Source: Clostridiales bacterium (GTDB lineage: Bacteria > Bacillota > Clostridia > Oscillospirales > Acutalibacteraceae). From it: DNA of 38,735 nt. Position numbers and translations under genes: made by a program. Of this stretch, positions 1 through 8,303 are shown piece by piece; positions within the stretch are counted from its first letter, which is position 1, and every line of letters starts with the position of its first letter. The notes below the pieces were generated by a model. That model saw only the letters and a program-made list of their open reading frames with translations. It was not told where the DNA came from and did not search any database. The DNA lies in NCBI GenBank assembly GCA_022801595.1, contig JAAWSO010000015.1, positions 1 to 38,735 of the forward strand, read 5' to 3'.

Positions 1-37
1 CTTCCTGGGTCTCTCCCCTTTTTTCTGCGGCTTGACT

Positions 38-66
38 ATCTTATCACCTTTCTTCTGCTTTGTCAA
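38..66 (-). promoter_or_regulatory. Strong leftward sigma-A promoter at window edge
   Basis: On the minus strand TTGACA (61-66) and TAAGAT (38-43) are separated by exactly 17 bases. Transcription would start near base 31 and leave the window to the left within about 30 bases, so the target is not visible. The full -35 match suggests a highly expressed unit such as an rRNA or tRNA operon, which is inference only. Confidence 0.6.
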
Positions 67-143
67 CTCCTTTTTTCCTCTTTTTCTACTTTTTTCTTTA
101 TTCACTTTTCTAAATATATATAGGACCTACTTATTTTATTGTA

Positions 144-169
144 GGATAACCTCCAGAGTTAGGGTATCC
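144..169. other. Weak inverted repeat in rpmB upstream region
   Basis: GGATAACCT and AGGGTATCC pair over eight positions with one mismatch around a short loop. No T-run follows on either strand, so it is not a convincing terminator. The rest of 67-298 is AT-rich and I see no gene in it. Confidence 0.25.
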
Positions 170-298
170 GATTTTCTCCATATTATTCCTTTTCCAAAGA
201 ATCTTTTTTAAAAATCCAAAAAGACCAACAAAACAGAACCGTTTCACCGATCTTTTCCCGATTGTTTGGGGAAGTTAAAAAGAATCTGGAAAAAACCC

Positions 299-327
299 TT
301 GCATTTCCCTTGTAAATTTGGTAGAAT
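299..327 (+). promoter_or_regulatory. Promoter of rpmB
   Basis: TTGCAT (299-304), 17-base spacer, TAGAAT (322-327), about 50 bases before the rpmB start. It is the best -35/-10 pair on the plus strand in this gap. Confidence 0.65.
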
Positions 328-377
328 ACTAACGTTGTAATTTTATAGAATAGCCCTTTTGAAGGAGGTGCAGATAC

Positions 378-569
378 ATGGCAAAGTGTGAAGTTTGTGG
401 AAAAGATGTTGCTTTCGGTATTAAGATTTCTCACTCTCATAGACGTGCGAACAGAACCTGGAAGCCAAACGTGAAGCGTGTGAGAGCAGTTGTGAACGGT
501 TCCCCAAAGCGTATTTACGCTTGCACCCGTTGCTTGCGTTCCGGTAAGGTTACCCGCGCTGCAGTCTAA
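378..569 (+). CDS. rpmB: 50S ribosomal protein L28
   Basis: The 63-residue product is a full-length L28 of the large ribosomal subunit. It begins MAKCEVCGKD, and has the basic S-H-S-H-R-R-A-N-R-T-W-K-P-N-V segment typical of the family and a C-terminal CTRCL. Together with the N-terminal CEVC this gives the four cysteines of the zinc-binding (C+) form of L28, which matters because many bacteria carry zinc-free paralogues. A strong AAGGAGGTG ribosome binding site (362-370) lies seven bases before the ATG. The gene stands alone: its own promoter is at 299-327 and a T-rich intrinsic terminator follows 22 bases after the stop. The convergent neighbour is plsY. Identification is confident from sequence and length. 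Confidence 0.97.
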   Translation: MAKCEVCGKDVAFGIKISHSHRRANRTWKPNVKRVRAVVNGSPKRIYACTRCLRSGKVTRAAV

Positions 570-590
570 TCCAGATCGAACAAGCGATGA

Positions 591-616
591 AAAGAGCCGT
601 TCGGCTCTTTTTTTCT
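591..616 (+). terminator. Rho-independent terminator of rpmB
   Basis: Nine-base stem AAAGAGCCG/CGGCTCTTT with a TTT loop followed by a run of T on the plus strand. Confidence 0.9.
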
Positions 617-637
617 GCCCAAAAACAAAAAATGAAA

Positions 638-672
638 ACCCGGCGGGAAATTTCGTTTTCCTCACCGGGTTC
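638..672 (-). terminator. Terminator of the plsY transcript
   Basis: AACCCGG (638-644) pairs with CCGGGTT (666-672), with partial inner pairing. On the minus strand it is followed by a T-rich stretch directly after plsY, so it likely ends the der-plsY transcript. Confidence 0.7.
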
Positions 673-675
673 TTT

Positions 676-1407
676 TTATGCTTCGCTTTTCTTTTTATGG
701 AAGGAAATCTTCTTTTCCGTCCCCTGGGCAATCCGTTTGATGTTGGTGTGATGCTTGGCGATAATGACAATGGCGCAGATCAGTGTGACTGCTGTAGCTA
801 CAATCACATACGTGGCGTTATAATGGGTGGGGGTAATGCCCATCCGGTAATCCACAAAGAAGGTCATACAAAATGTGGCCACCGGATAGGAAGCCGCTCC
901 CACGATGGAACACAGGGACACCATACGGGAAGCGAAAAATACAATGACAAAAACCCCGAGGCAAATTAGGAACACCCGCCAATCCACCAAAGCTGCGGTG
1001 GTGGCCAAGGTGACCACGCCCTTTCCGCCTTTGAATTTAAAATAGACTGGATAAATATGGCCGATCATGCAGAAAAATCCTGCTAAGTAAGCCGCCCACT
1101 GGGCCCAAACATAGACGGACGGCTGAGGATCTATGGTATTAGCCTGCTCCAAATAGAGAAAAAAGAAACGGGTGGGCACAATCGCCGCCACACATTTCAA
1201 CGCGTCAAAAAGAAAGGTTAAGGCCGCCGCCTTTTTCCCTACTGACCGCAATACATTGGTGGTGCCGGCATTGCCGCTACCCATCGTACGGATATCCTCT
1301 TTGATAAAAATCTTGGCAAAAATAATGGAAAAGCTAATGCTTCCCAACAGGTAAGACCCCACCGCTACCACGGCGGCAGAAATCCCTAATTGTGCATAAA
1401 AACTCAT
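676..1407 (-). CDS. plsY: Glycerol-3-phosphate acyltransferase PlsY
   Basis: PlsY is a polytopic inner-membrane enzyme that moves the acyl group from acyl-phosphate to sn-glycerol-3-phosphate, the first committed step of phospholipid synthesis. The 243-residue product shows the three family motifs: GSGNAGTTN (43-51), FKGGKG (125-130) and KHHTNIKRI near the C terminus. Four to five hydrophobic segments lie between them, and the C-terminal tail is lysine-rich and cytoplasmic. It is somewhat longer than the usual 195-215 residues because of an extra loop around residues 85-100. I chose the ATG at 1407, preceded by GGGGG; an open frame continues upstream into der but has no ribosome binding site. 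It follows der by 10 bases and ends the transcript. Confidence 0.95.
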   Translation of the reverse strand: MSFYAQLGISAAVVAVGSYLLGSISFSIIFAKIFIKEDIRTMGSGNAGTTNVLRSVGKKAAALTFLFDALKCVAAIVPTRFFFLYLEQANTIDPQPSVYVWAQWAAYLAGFFCMIGHIYPVYFKFKGGKGVVTLATTAALVDWRVFLICLGVFVIVFFASRMVSLCSIVGAASYPVATFCMTFFVDYRMGITPTHYNATYVIVATAVTLICAIVIIAKHHTNIKRIAQGTEKKISFHKKKSEA

Positions 1408-1417
1408 ACCATTCCCC

Positions 1418-2755
1418 CTATTTCTCTTTGTCGCCTCGCTCCCGTACAATAAAACGGATCGGCGTGCCTTCCAGTCCAAAGGTGTCCCGGATGCGGTTTT
1501 CCAGATACCGCTGATAGGAAAAATGGAACAGCTCAGCGGTATTGACAAAGCAAATGAAAGTCGGAGGCTTGGTACTGGCCTGGGTCATATAGTAAATTTT
1601 CAACCGTTTTCCTTTATCCGTGGGCGGCTGCACACGGGCCACCGCTTGCGCCAAAATATCATTGAGGGTGCCGGTGGTGATGCGCATAGCGTTGGCATTA
1701 GCTACCTGTTTGATGGTTTCAAACAGCCGGTCAATCCGCTGGCCGGTTTTCGCGGAGATAAACAGAATTGGGCAATAAGACATAAAGGAAAAATCCTCTT
1801 CCAGCTTCTTTTTATACTCCTGCATGGTTTTGTCATCTTTTTCGATGGCGTCCCATTTATTGACTACAATCACGCAGCCTTTACCCGCTTCGTGGGCCAT
1901 ACCCGCCACCTTGGAATCCTGCTCCGTAAAGCCCTCCAAAGCGTCGATCATAATCACGCAGACGTCGGCACGCTCCACGGCCATTTGAGAACGGATAATG
2001 CTATACCGCTCAATGTCATCCGCCATTTTGTTGACCTTGCTCTGGCGGCGCAAACCTGCGGTATCAATAAAAGTGAAGGTGCCATGCTTATTTTTCACCG
2101 TGGTATCAATGGCGTCCCGCGTAGTACCTGCAATATCCGAAACAATACAGCGCTGCTGGCCGGAAATTTGGTTGACCAAAGAGGATTTTCCCACATTTGG
2201 CTTGCCAATGACCGCTACCTTGATGAACTCGCTCTCCTCTTCCTCTTCCGAATCTTCCGGCAGCTTTTCCAAAATCGCATCCAGCAAATCGCCGGTTCCA
2301 TGGCCGTGTACGGAAGAAACCGCAATAGGATCGCCTAAGCCCAAGTTATAAAATTCATAAAACTCCGCTGGCAAATCCCCCACATGGTCGCACTTATTGA
2401 CACACAGCAATACCGGGCGGCCACTTTTTTTCAGCATGGAAGCCACATCAGCATCGGTCGCTACCACGCCGGTGCGCAGGTCGGTGACCATAACGATTAC
2501 ATCCGCCGCGTCGATGGCCAATTGGGCCTGCTCCCGCATTTGAGATAGAATCACATCCTTGCAGGCGGGCTCAATGCCGCCGGTATCGACCAGGGAAAAG
2601 GTTTGATCCAGCCACTCGCACTGGCCATAAATCCGGTCTCTGGTAACTCCTGGACGGTCGTCCACAATGGACAGACGCTGTCCGATCAGCTTATTAAACA
2701 GTGTGGACTTTCCCACATTGGGGCGTCCCACAATCGCTACGATTGGTTTTGACAA
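1418..2755 (-). CDS. der: Ribosome-assembly GTPase Der (EngA)
   Basis: Der carries two tandem GTPase domains and acts in maturation of the 50S subunit. The 445-residue product has GRPNVGKS (10-17) and a second GKPNVGKS near residue 184, with the G3 motifs DTGG and DTAG and the G4 motifs NKCD and NKWD. A KH-like C-terminal domain ends in a basic tail. An acidic linker (a run of E around 170-176) separates the two G domains, as in other family members. The start codon is TTG (2753-2755), preceded by GGGAGGG, and the gene overlaps the end of the DUF512 gene by 19 bases. That implies translational coupling. Length and motif order are typical. Confidence 0.97.
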   Translation of the reverse strand: MSKPIVAIVGRPNVGKSTLFNKLIGQRLSIVDDRPGVTRDRIYGQCEWLDQTFSLVDTGGIEPACKDVILSQMREQAQLAIDAADVIVMVTDLRTGVVATDADVASMLKKSGRPVLLCVNKCDHVGDLPAEFYEFYNLGLGDPIAVSSVHGHGTGDLLDAILEKLPEDSEEEEESEFIKVAVIGKPNVGKSSLVNQISGQQRCIVSDIAGTTRDAIDTTVKNKHGTFTFIDTAGLRRQSKVNKMADDIERYSIIRSQMAVERADVCVIMIDALEGFTEQDSKVAGMAHEAGKGCVIVVNKWDAIEKDDKTMQEYKKKLEEDFSFMSYCPILFISAKTGQRIDRLFETIKQVANANAMRITTGTLNDILAQAVARVQPPTDKGKRLKIYYMTQASTKPPTFICFVNTAELFHFSYQRYLENRIRDTFGLEGTPIRFIVRERGDKEK

Positions 2756-4083
2756 AATAGATCCCTCCCGAATACGGCGTCCAACAACTGCTGCCCGTCG
2801 TTGTTGACCGCAACAACCGGTACTTGGAGCGCACGGCTGACTTCTTCTATGGAAATATCATCTAAAAATACATCGCCTTGGTGGCGAAGCATAACACTGG
2901 GGATCAACAGCGTATCGCCCAGCGGCTTGCCTTTTAACTGGGCAATCAAATCCGTACCAGTGACCAAGCCGGCCACCGTAATCGTTTCCCCAAAAAAGTC
3001 ATTGCGAATCCCAATGACTTGGCAAGTTAAATTATGACAGGTTTTCCCGATATCGTCAAGTAATCCCCGGATAAAATCACAGGCGGCCATTCCAGTGGCC
3101 AGCGTCACGGTGCGGGGCTGGGGGAATTCCGGTACTTCTCCATATTCCACCGCGTCCTCCCAGGCGAGGCCAAACTCCTCCTGCAAACAAGCCAGGGAGC
3201 CGACTCCGCTTTCCAGTTGGGAGAATTCCTCATAGAAAGCCGGCGGCGGAATGGGACGCTCCGCTTTGAGATAAAATTCATCGGCGGCGTATACCGTCCG
3301 GGCACCATACTCCTGGACAAACCGATCTCCAAAGGAATCAATCAAATCAATGGTAGCGGCGGCTTCTTCTTTGGTGTATGGCCGCAACTTCGTCAAGCCC
3401 TCCCGGTATTTGGTAATGCCCACCGGCACTAGGGATACGCTTTCTAAGGCGGGCATCAGCTCTTCCAAATCGGACAAGGTGCGGCGCAACTCCTCCCCAT
3501 CATTAATTTCCGGGCACAGCACGCATTGACAGTTAATTCGAATGCCCGCTTCCGCCAGTCGGGGAAGAATATCCAGCACCCTCCCAGCAAACCGATTTCC
3601 CATCATTTTCACCCGCAGCTCCGGGTTAGTGGTGTGGACAGAAATGTTGATGGGGCTGATTTTCATCTCAATCATTCGCTCCACTTCCCGCTCCGTCAGG
3701 TTGGTCAGTGTCACATAATTGCCAAACAAAAAGGAAAGCCGCTCGTCGTCATCCTTAAAATACAAGGTATCCCGCATGCCTTTTGGCATCTGGTCAATGA
3801 AACAAAATACGCATTTGTTCCGGCAGGTATGCTTTTCATCCATGAGATAAGAGGAAAACTCCAAGCCGATGGAATCATACTGCCGCTTTCGGATGGATAC
3901 GGTGCGGCCTTCTCCCTTTTCGTTGTGGAGGGAAAGCTCCAAATGCTGGTTGGTTTCATAAAAACGATAATCCAGCACATCATAAATTTCATGCCCATTA
4001 ATCGCCACCAAGATTTCCCCAGGCAAAATTCCGGCACGATGGGCAGAGCTGTTTTCTTGGATGGATTGAATTTTGACCGCCAT
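2737..4083 (-). CDS. PDZ / radical SAM / DUF512 protein
   Basis: The 448-residue product starts with a PDZ-like domain (about 1-60; note ENSSAHRAGILPGEILVAING). A cysteine cluster CRNKCVFC (C87, C91, C94) follows with spacing C-x3-C-x2-C, as in radical SAM relatives that bind a 4Fe-4S cluster. The C-terminal half resembles DUF512. Members of this conserved Clostridia and cyanobacteria family have no established reaction that I know of. The ATG at 4083 has the AAAGGGGG ribosome binding site; an open frame extends to a TTG at 4125 without one. The gene overlaps der by 19 bases, and der-plsY follow in the same direction. This adjacency hints at a role near ribosome assembly, which is inference. 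A terminator lies just upstream (4123-4154), so expression may need read-through. Confidence 0.88.
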   Translation of the reverse strand: MAVKIQSIQENSSAHRAGILPGEILVAINGHEIYDVLDYRFYETNQHLELSLHNEKGEGRTVSIRKRQYDSIGLEFSSYLMDEKHTCRNKCVFCFIDQMPKGMRDTLYFKDDDERLSFLFGNYVTLTNLTEREVERMIEMKISPINISVHTTNPELRVKMMGNRFAGRVLDILPRLAEAGIRINCQCVLCPEINDGEELRRTLSDLEELMPALESVSLVPVGITKYREGLTKLRPYTKEEAAATIDLIDSFGDRFVQEYGARTVYAADEFYLKAERPIPPPAFYEEFSQLESGVGSLACLQEEFGLAWEDAVEYGEVPEFPQPRTVTLATGMAACDFIRGLLDDIGKTCHNLTCQVIGIRNDFFGETITVAGLVTGTDLIAQLKGKPLGDTLLIPSVMLRHQGDVFLDDISIEEVSRALQVPVVAVNNDGQQLLDAVFGRDLFCQNQS

Positions 4084-4122
4084 GACAAGGCCCCCTTTGT
4101 CCATTGGGATTTCTTTTGCTTG

Positions 4123-4154
4123 CAAAAAAATAAGAGAAGGATTTCTCCCTCTCT
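4123..4154 (-). terminator. Strong terminator between rpmF and the DUF512 gene
   Basis: On the minus strand a nine-pair stem (one G-T wobble) closes a GAAA tetraloop at 4133-4154 and is followed by a run of T (4123-4132). It begins 23 bases after the rpmF stop. Confidence 0.88.
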
Positions 4155-4176
4155 GACTTTTTTGGAAGTAAAAGGC

Positions 4177-4359
4177 TTACGCTTCCTTCTGCACGACTTG
4201 TCTGCCGTTGTAGTGACCGCAATTGCCGCAAACTCTATGTGGAGTTTTGTACTCGCCGCACTTTGGGCAATGAACAAGAGTTGGAGCACTGAGTTTCCAA
4301 ACATTGGAACGTCTTTTGTTTTGTCTAGCGCTAGACAGTTTGTTCTTTGGTACCGCCAT
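4177..4359 (-). CDS. rpmF: 50S ribosomal protein L32
   Basis: The 60-residue product begins MAVPKNKLSSARQNKRRSN, the standard L32 start. It carries a zinc ribbon made of CPKCG and CGNCG around residues 30-50, so this is the four-cysteine form. It follows yceD by 26 bases, the pairing seen across most bacteria. The plsX and fab genes that often come next are absent here; a terminator and then the DUF512 gene follow. A good AAGGAGGTG-type ribosome binding site lies just before the ATG. Confidence 0.97.
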   Translation of the reverse strand: MAVPKNKLSSARQNKRRSNVWKLSAPTLVHCPKCGEYKTPHRVCGNCGHYNGRQVVQKEA

Positions 4360-4385
4360 TTCAGCACCTCCTTATATTGTTAATT

Positions 4386-4883
4386 TCACTCATCTATCAG
4401 TTGTTTCAGAATCTCCAAACGGGGATCAATCTGACGGGTGTTGCAAGCACAGCTTTCCTGGTTTTGGTTGGCTCCGCACTTGGGGCACAACCCCTTACAG
4501 TCGGATGAACACAGATATTTGGTCGGAAGCTCCAGCAGAATGTCCGAGCGGATCAACTCGTCCAAATCCAAAACGCCATCCTCCACCACCACATAAAAAT
4601 CGTTGTCCTCCTCATGGAGAGTTGGAACCAAACCGTGGTCAAAGGAATACCGGTATTCCCGGTCAATCTGCGCGGTACAGCGGTCACAGGGGATGGAAAA
4701 GCCAAACGTCACATCAGCATGCAGCTGGGGTGCGCCCGCATTGCTGCAAATCTGCCCCTGAACACGGATCGGGGTAGTAAACGGCTTTACCGTATTGATG
4801 ACAGTACTGGACAAATCCATTTCGTAATCAAACGTCAAACGTTCTTCTTCGCCGGAAAACAGTTTTTTTACATCAAAAAGCAT
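4386..4883 (-). CDS. yceD: YceD / DUF177 family protein
   Basis: The 165-residue product belongs to the DUF177 (YceD) family, which is coupled to rpmF in most bacteria and is implicated in 23S rRNA or 50S homeostasis. Visible features are CDRCTAQI in the middle (first cysteine pair), an acidic stretch rich in E and D, and a C-terminal CPKCGANQN...CAC segment that could bind metal. I chose the ATG at 4883, which follows AGAGGTG. The longer open frame starting at 4907 overlaps the predicted -10 region and cannot be the natural start. A perfect -35/-10 promoter lies directly upstream (4910-4938), making yceD the first gene of a yceD-rpmF unit. Confidence 0.9.
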   Translation of the reverse strand: MLFDVKKLFSGEEERLTFDYEMDLSSTVINTVKPFTTPIRVQGQICSNAGAPQLHADVTFGFSIPCDRCTAQIDREYRYSFDHGLVPTLHEEDNDFYVVVEDGVLDLDELIRSDILLELPTKYLCSSDCKGLCPKCGANQNQESCACNTRQIDPRLEILKQLIDE

Positions 4884-4909
4884 GATACACCTCTGCGCCA
4901 TACTCAAAT

Positions 4910-4938
4910 ATTATAGCGATTTGTGGCGACTTTGTCAA
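4910..4938 (-). promoter_or_regulatory. Consensus promoter of yceD-rpmF
   Basis: Minus strand TTGACA (4933-4938), 17 bases, TATAAT (4910-4915). Both hexamers match the consensus fully. The transcript would start near 4903. Confidence 0.9.
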
Positions 4939-4971
4939 TAACAAAATTACAGGATCGGAGGATTTTACAAG

Positions 4972-5011
4972 AAAGCTGCTGCCAGAGGCCTTTGAGCCCG
5001 GCAGCAGCTTT
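4972..5011 (-). terminator. Terminator after the P-loop gene
   Basis: Perfect 12-base stem AAAGCTGCTGCC/GGCAGCAGCTTT with a 16-base loop. On the minus strand it is followed by a T-rich stretch, 23 bases after the stop of the gene at 5035-5451. Confidence 0.8.
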
Positions 5012-5034
5012 GTTTGCCTCATGAGGAAAGCAAG

Positions 5035-5451
5035 TTACAGGGTGGTTGCGATTGCTTTCACAGACTGAGGAATATCATTTTCGTCAGCGGAAATGGACAG
5101 GGTGATTCTGGTTTCTGCGAAATTTGCCAGGGTATTGATCTTTTTCACAAAGTCAGCCAGGGTGTCCATATCTTCGCCAATAATCTTCAATGTGGAATCG
5201 ATGAAAATTTCTTTTACATCATAGTTGCCTGCACAGATGCCGCTGAGGAAACCATAAAAAGCGTCTACCCCGTGCACGCCATAAGGCTCCAGCGCAATCA
5301 GTCTTGCCTGATGGGAAATTTCCAAAGTCAGCTTGGATTCTCTCTCAATTACAACCACGTTTCCGTTGGTGCTTTCTACTGCGGCATTAGCAGCTTCAAC
5401 CAGCTTCTTTGTCTTTCCGGAACCTTTTTTTCCAATTAGCAGAGTTATCAT
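5035..5451 (-). CDS. Small P-loop NTPase-like protein, function unknown
   Basis: The 138-residue protein opens with a hydrophobic strand and a Walker A motif, GKKGSGKT (7-14). A Walker B-like strand, EIFIDST, lies near residue 87. Nothing after that identifies a specific family; such short proteins are sometimes named PilT-like or ATPase, but I see no pilus genes here. The ATG at 5451 follows AGGAGGAG by eight bases; the upstream in-frame ATG (5472) has no ribosome binding site. It lies 110 bases after pgi and 23 bases before a terminator, so it may be the end of a pgi transcript. Function is left open. Confidence 0.8.
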   Translation of the reverse strand: MITLLIGKKGSGKTKKLVEAANAAVESTNGNVVVIERESKLTLEISHQARLIALEPYGVHGVDAFYGFLSGICAGNYDVKEIFIDSTLKIIGEDMDTLADFVKKINTLANFAETRITLSISADENDIPQSVKAIATTL

Positions 5452-5561
5452 TTCGAAACTCCTCCTATTCACAATTTATATTATTTCCGCAACCAAATGG
5501 AATTATGTATTGCGAAGAATAATCCATGATACGTCAATTCTTTTTCTCATCCAAAACGTGG

Positions 5562-6902
5562 TCAGCCCTTGAGCCGGGCCTCCAACGCTTCTTTTTCTGC
5601 CTCGTAACCAGGTTTTCCCAACAAGGCGAACATATTCTTTTTGTAACTTTCCACACCGGGCTGGTCAAAGGGGTTGACCCCCAGCAAATAACCGGAAATG
5701 GCGCAGGCCTTCTCAAAGAAATAAATCAACCCGCCCAAAGAGCGTTCGGAGAAATCCGCCACCTGGATCACAAGATTGGGCACACCGCCGTCGTTGTGAG
5801 CTAATACGGTTCCCTCAAAAGCCTTTTGATTCACATAAGCCATTGACTTCCCTTCCAGGAAATTCAGGCCGTCCACATTCTCCGGGTCATTCCCGATGAA
5901 AATATCCTGCTTTGCCTTCTCAAACAAAACCACCGTTTCAAACAAAGTGCGGCGGCCGTCCTGGACATATTGCCCCATAGAGTGCAGATCCGTGGAGAAG
6001 ATCACCGAAGCCGGGAAAATCCCTTTCTGATCCTTGCCCTCACTTTCGCCGTACAACTGCTTCCACCATTCACTCATCATTGCGTAGCAAGGCTCATAGC
6101 TAACCAGCAGTTCAATCTCCTTGCCCTTGCGGCTAAGAAGGTTCCGGGCAGCCGCATAGCGGTAGCAAGCGTTGGAAGCCAGATCCGGGTTTTTGTACTC
6201 CCCTTGGGCTTTGGCCGCGCCTTCCATCAGCGCGTCAATATCCGCACCGCACACGGCAATAGGCAACAGTCCTACCGCAGTCAGCACAGAAAAGCGGCCG
6301 CCAACATCATCCGGCACCACAAAGGTTTCATAGCCCTCCCGGTCGGCAAGCTGCTTCAGGGTGCCGCGGGCTTTGTCAGTGGTGCAGTAAATGCGCTTGC
6401 GCGCTTCTTCTTTCCCATATTTTTTTTCCAGCATTTCCTTCAGCACCCGGAAAGCAATGGCCGGCTCCGTGGTGGTGCCGGATTTCGAAATCATATTAAT
6501 GGAAACGTCTTTTCCTTCACACAAGGAAATCAGCTCCGCCAAAGCGGAGGAACTGATGCTGTTGCCAGCAAAATAAATATCTGGCGTATCTTTGTTCAAA
6601 GCATTGTAATTGCTGGACTTCAAAAATTCAAGGGCCGCTCTCGCGCCAAGGTAAGAGCCGCCAATGCCGATTACGATAAAAACATCGGTATCCTGTTTGA
6701 TCTTCTCCGCCGCCTGCTTGATCCGAGCGAATTCTTCCTTATCATATTCGGTGGGCAAATCCAGCCAACCGATAAAATTATTTCCCAAACCGGTCCCTGT
6801 ATGGAGCATGTCGTGAGCCGCTTTAACTTGCGGGGCAATTCCTTCCCACTCCCATTCTCCAACAAAACCTGCTAAATATTGGGTATCCACGCGAACTGAC
6901 AT
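5562..6902 (-). CDS. pgi: Glucose-6-phosphate isomerase
   Basis: Pgi interconverts glucose-6-phosphate and fructose-6-phosphate in glycolysis and supplies fructose-6-phosphate for amino sugar synthesis. The 446-residue product is the short bacterial form common in Bacillota. Visible signatures are [30 protein letters not shown] (the sugar-phosphate binding loop) and [14 protein letters not shown]. The active-site glutamate lies in the YGESEGK segment and the C-terminal lysine in [10 protein letters not shown]. The ATG at 6902 follows AGGAGG by eight bases, and a TTGCAA-17-TAAAAT promoter lies 40-65 bases upstream. It feeds the nucleotide-sugar genes found further right. Confidence 0.97.
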   Translation of the reverse strand: MSVRVDTQYLAGFVGEWEWEGIAPQVKAAHDMLHTGTGLGNNFIGWLDLPTEYDKEEFARIKQAAEKIKQDTDVFIVIGIGGSYLGARAALEFLKSSNYNALNKDTPDIYFAGNSISSSALAELISLCEGKDVSINMISKSGTTTEPAIAFRVLKEMLEKKYGKEEARKRIYCTTDKARGTLKQLADREGYETFVVPDDVGGRFSVLTAVGLLPIAVCGADIDALMEGAAKAQGEYKNPDLASNACYRYAAARNLLSRKGKEIELLVSYEPCYAMMSEWWKQLYGESEGKDQKGIFPASVIFSTDLHSMGQYVQDGRRTLFETVVLFEKAKQDIFIGNDPENVDGLNFLEGKSMAYVNQKAFEGTVLAHNDGGVPNLVIQVADFSERSLGGLIYFFEKACAISGYLLGVNPFDQPGVESYKKNMFALLGKPGYEAEKEALEARLKG

Positions 6903-6938
6903 GATGCTGCCTCCTGCCTACTTCGATTTCTTGTTTTT

Positions 6939-6967
6939 ATTTTACAATATCTCATTCCCTTTTGCAA
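6939..6967 (-). promoter_or_regulatory. Promoter of pgi
   Basis: Minus strand TTGCAA (6962-6967), 17 bases, TAAAAT (6939-6944), with TG just before the -10 box. Confidence 0.7.
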
Positions 6968-7018
6968 GAGACTTTAGAGCAATTTATCTATTTTCTTCCC
7001 GAAAGATTTTTTCTTTTC

Positions 7019-8194
7019 TTACAGTTGGATCAAGGCATGGAATAAAATCTGAAACAAGGAAGAAAACGTCAGGCTCGCCACCCCCTCTTTGGCATACAGC
7101 TCATAGGTAGCCAATTCCTCGCCGTTCTCTAGAGAAAACCGGATGCTTCCTACCAACTGCCCCTTTTCTACTGGGGCTTCCAGAGACTCCGGCAACGTCA
7201 CCTCACTTTTGATCTTCTGCTCCATGCCTTTGGGCACCATCAGACTTTCCGGCAACTGGCTTTCCAACTCCACTTGGGTTTCCATTCCGTTGGTGACAGG
7301 TACGGGATTCAGGGCGGGGATTTCCGGTGTTGCGGTGGTCCAGTTTGCAAAGCCATAATCCAACAGAGTGGAAGCGGAAGCGAACCGGTCCGCTGTGGTT
7401 TCACAACCCAGCACAACTGCCACTAGGCTTAAACCATTCCGTTTTGCCGTGGCGGAAATGCAGCTTCCGGCCTTGCTGGTGGTGCCGGTTTTCAGCCCGG
7501 TAATGCCGTTGTAGCTGCGGATCAGTTTATTGGTATTCACCAGCTGGGTTTTGCCGTCCCGGAGATAATCCATCCAAGTCAGGGTATAATCAAAGATCTT
7601 TTCGTGTTTGATCAGCTCTGCGGACATCAACGCCACATCTTTGGCGCTGGAAACATGACCGTCCTCGTCTAAACCATTGCAGTTTTTAAACACCGTGTTG
7701 GTCATGCCCAGCTCTTTGGCCCGCTGGTTCATCCGCTGGATAAATTCATCCTCCGACCCAGCCACATGCTCTGCCAAAGCCACAGCCGCATCGTTGGCGC
7801 TCATAATAACCGTCGCTTTCAGCAGCTCATCCACCGTCATGGTTTCCCCGGCTTTCAGCCAGATATCCGACCCACCCATGGATGCAGCATGTTCGCTGGC
7901 TGTTACTGTGTCGGTCAGGGAAATTTTCCCCTCATCAATGGCTTCCATTACCAAAAGCAAGGTCATGACCTTGGTCACGGACGCAATCGGCCGAGGTTCA
8001 TCGGCATTTTTGGCATATAACACCTTGCCGGTCTGAGGCTCCAGCAAAACAGCCGACGGAGCCTTAACCTCATCGTCGGAAAGCGCCTGCACCGGAATGG
8101 GAAGAAACAAGGCGGCCAAAAAAAATGCCATACCGACTGCCAACCCCGCTCCTACCTTTCGCCATCCTTTTCCATTGAGAAATTCCATTTTCAT
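7019..8194 (-). CDS. D-alanyl-D-alanine carboxypeptidase (penicillin-binding protein, S11)
   Basis: The enzyme removes the terminal D-alanine from peptidoglycan pentapeptides outside the membrane. In the 391-residue product a signal peptide (about 1-37, ending PVQALS) is followed by the three S11 active-site motifs: SVTK (72-75), SAN (132-134) and KTG (235-237). The C-terminal half is a beta-rich domain, and the last 20 residues (FSSLFQILFHALIQL) form a likely amphipathic membrane anchor. The ATG at 8194 lies eight bases after GGAGG; a longer frame to 8215 overlaps that site. DacF-type and DacA-type paralogues cannot be told apart here, so no symbol is given. The neighbours pgi and the membrane protein are not functionally linked. 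Confidence 0.93.
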   Translation of the reverse strand: MKMEFLNGKGWRKVGAGLAVGMAFFLAALFLPIPVQALSDDEVKAPSAVLLEPQTGKVLYAKNADEPRPIASVTKVMTLLLVMEAIDEGKISLTDTVTASEHAASMGGSDIWLKAGETMTVDELLKATVIMSANDAAVALAEHVAGSEDEFIQRMNQRAKELGMTNTVFKNCNGLDEDGHVSSAKDVALMSAELIKHEKIFDYTLTWMDYLRDGKTQLVNTNKLIRSYNGITGLKTGTTSKAGSCISATAKRNGLSLVAVVLGCETTADRFASASTLLDYGFANWTTATPEIPALNPVPVTNGMETQVELESQLPESLMVPKGMEQKIKSEVTLPESLEAPVEKGQLVGSIRFSLENGEELATYELYAKEGVASLTFSSLFQILFHALIQL

Positions 8195-8303
8195 CGGTTC
8201 CACCTCCAAAAACATCCACTGGACTTCCCTAATCTTTATGCGCCCCCGCCTCGGTTGATACCTGCCTAGGCTTGAAATCCCCGGATGCCTGGATTCCTTG
8301 GCG

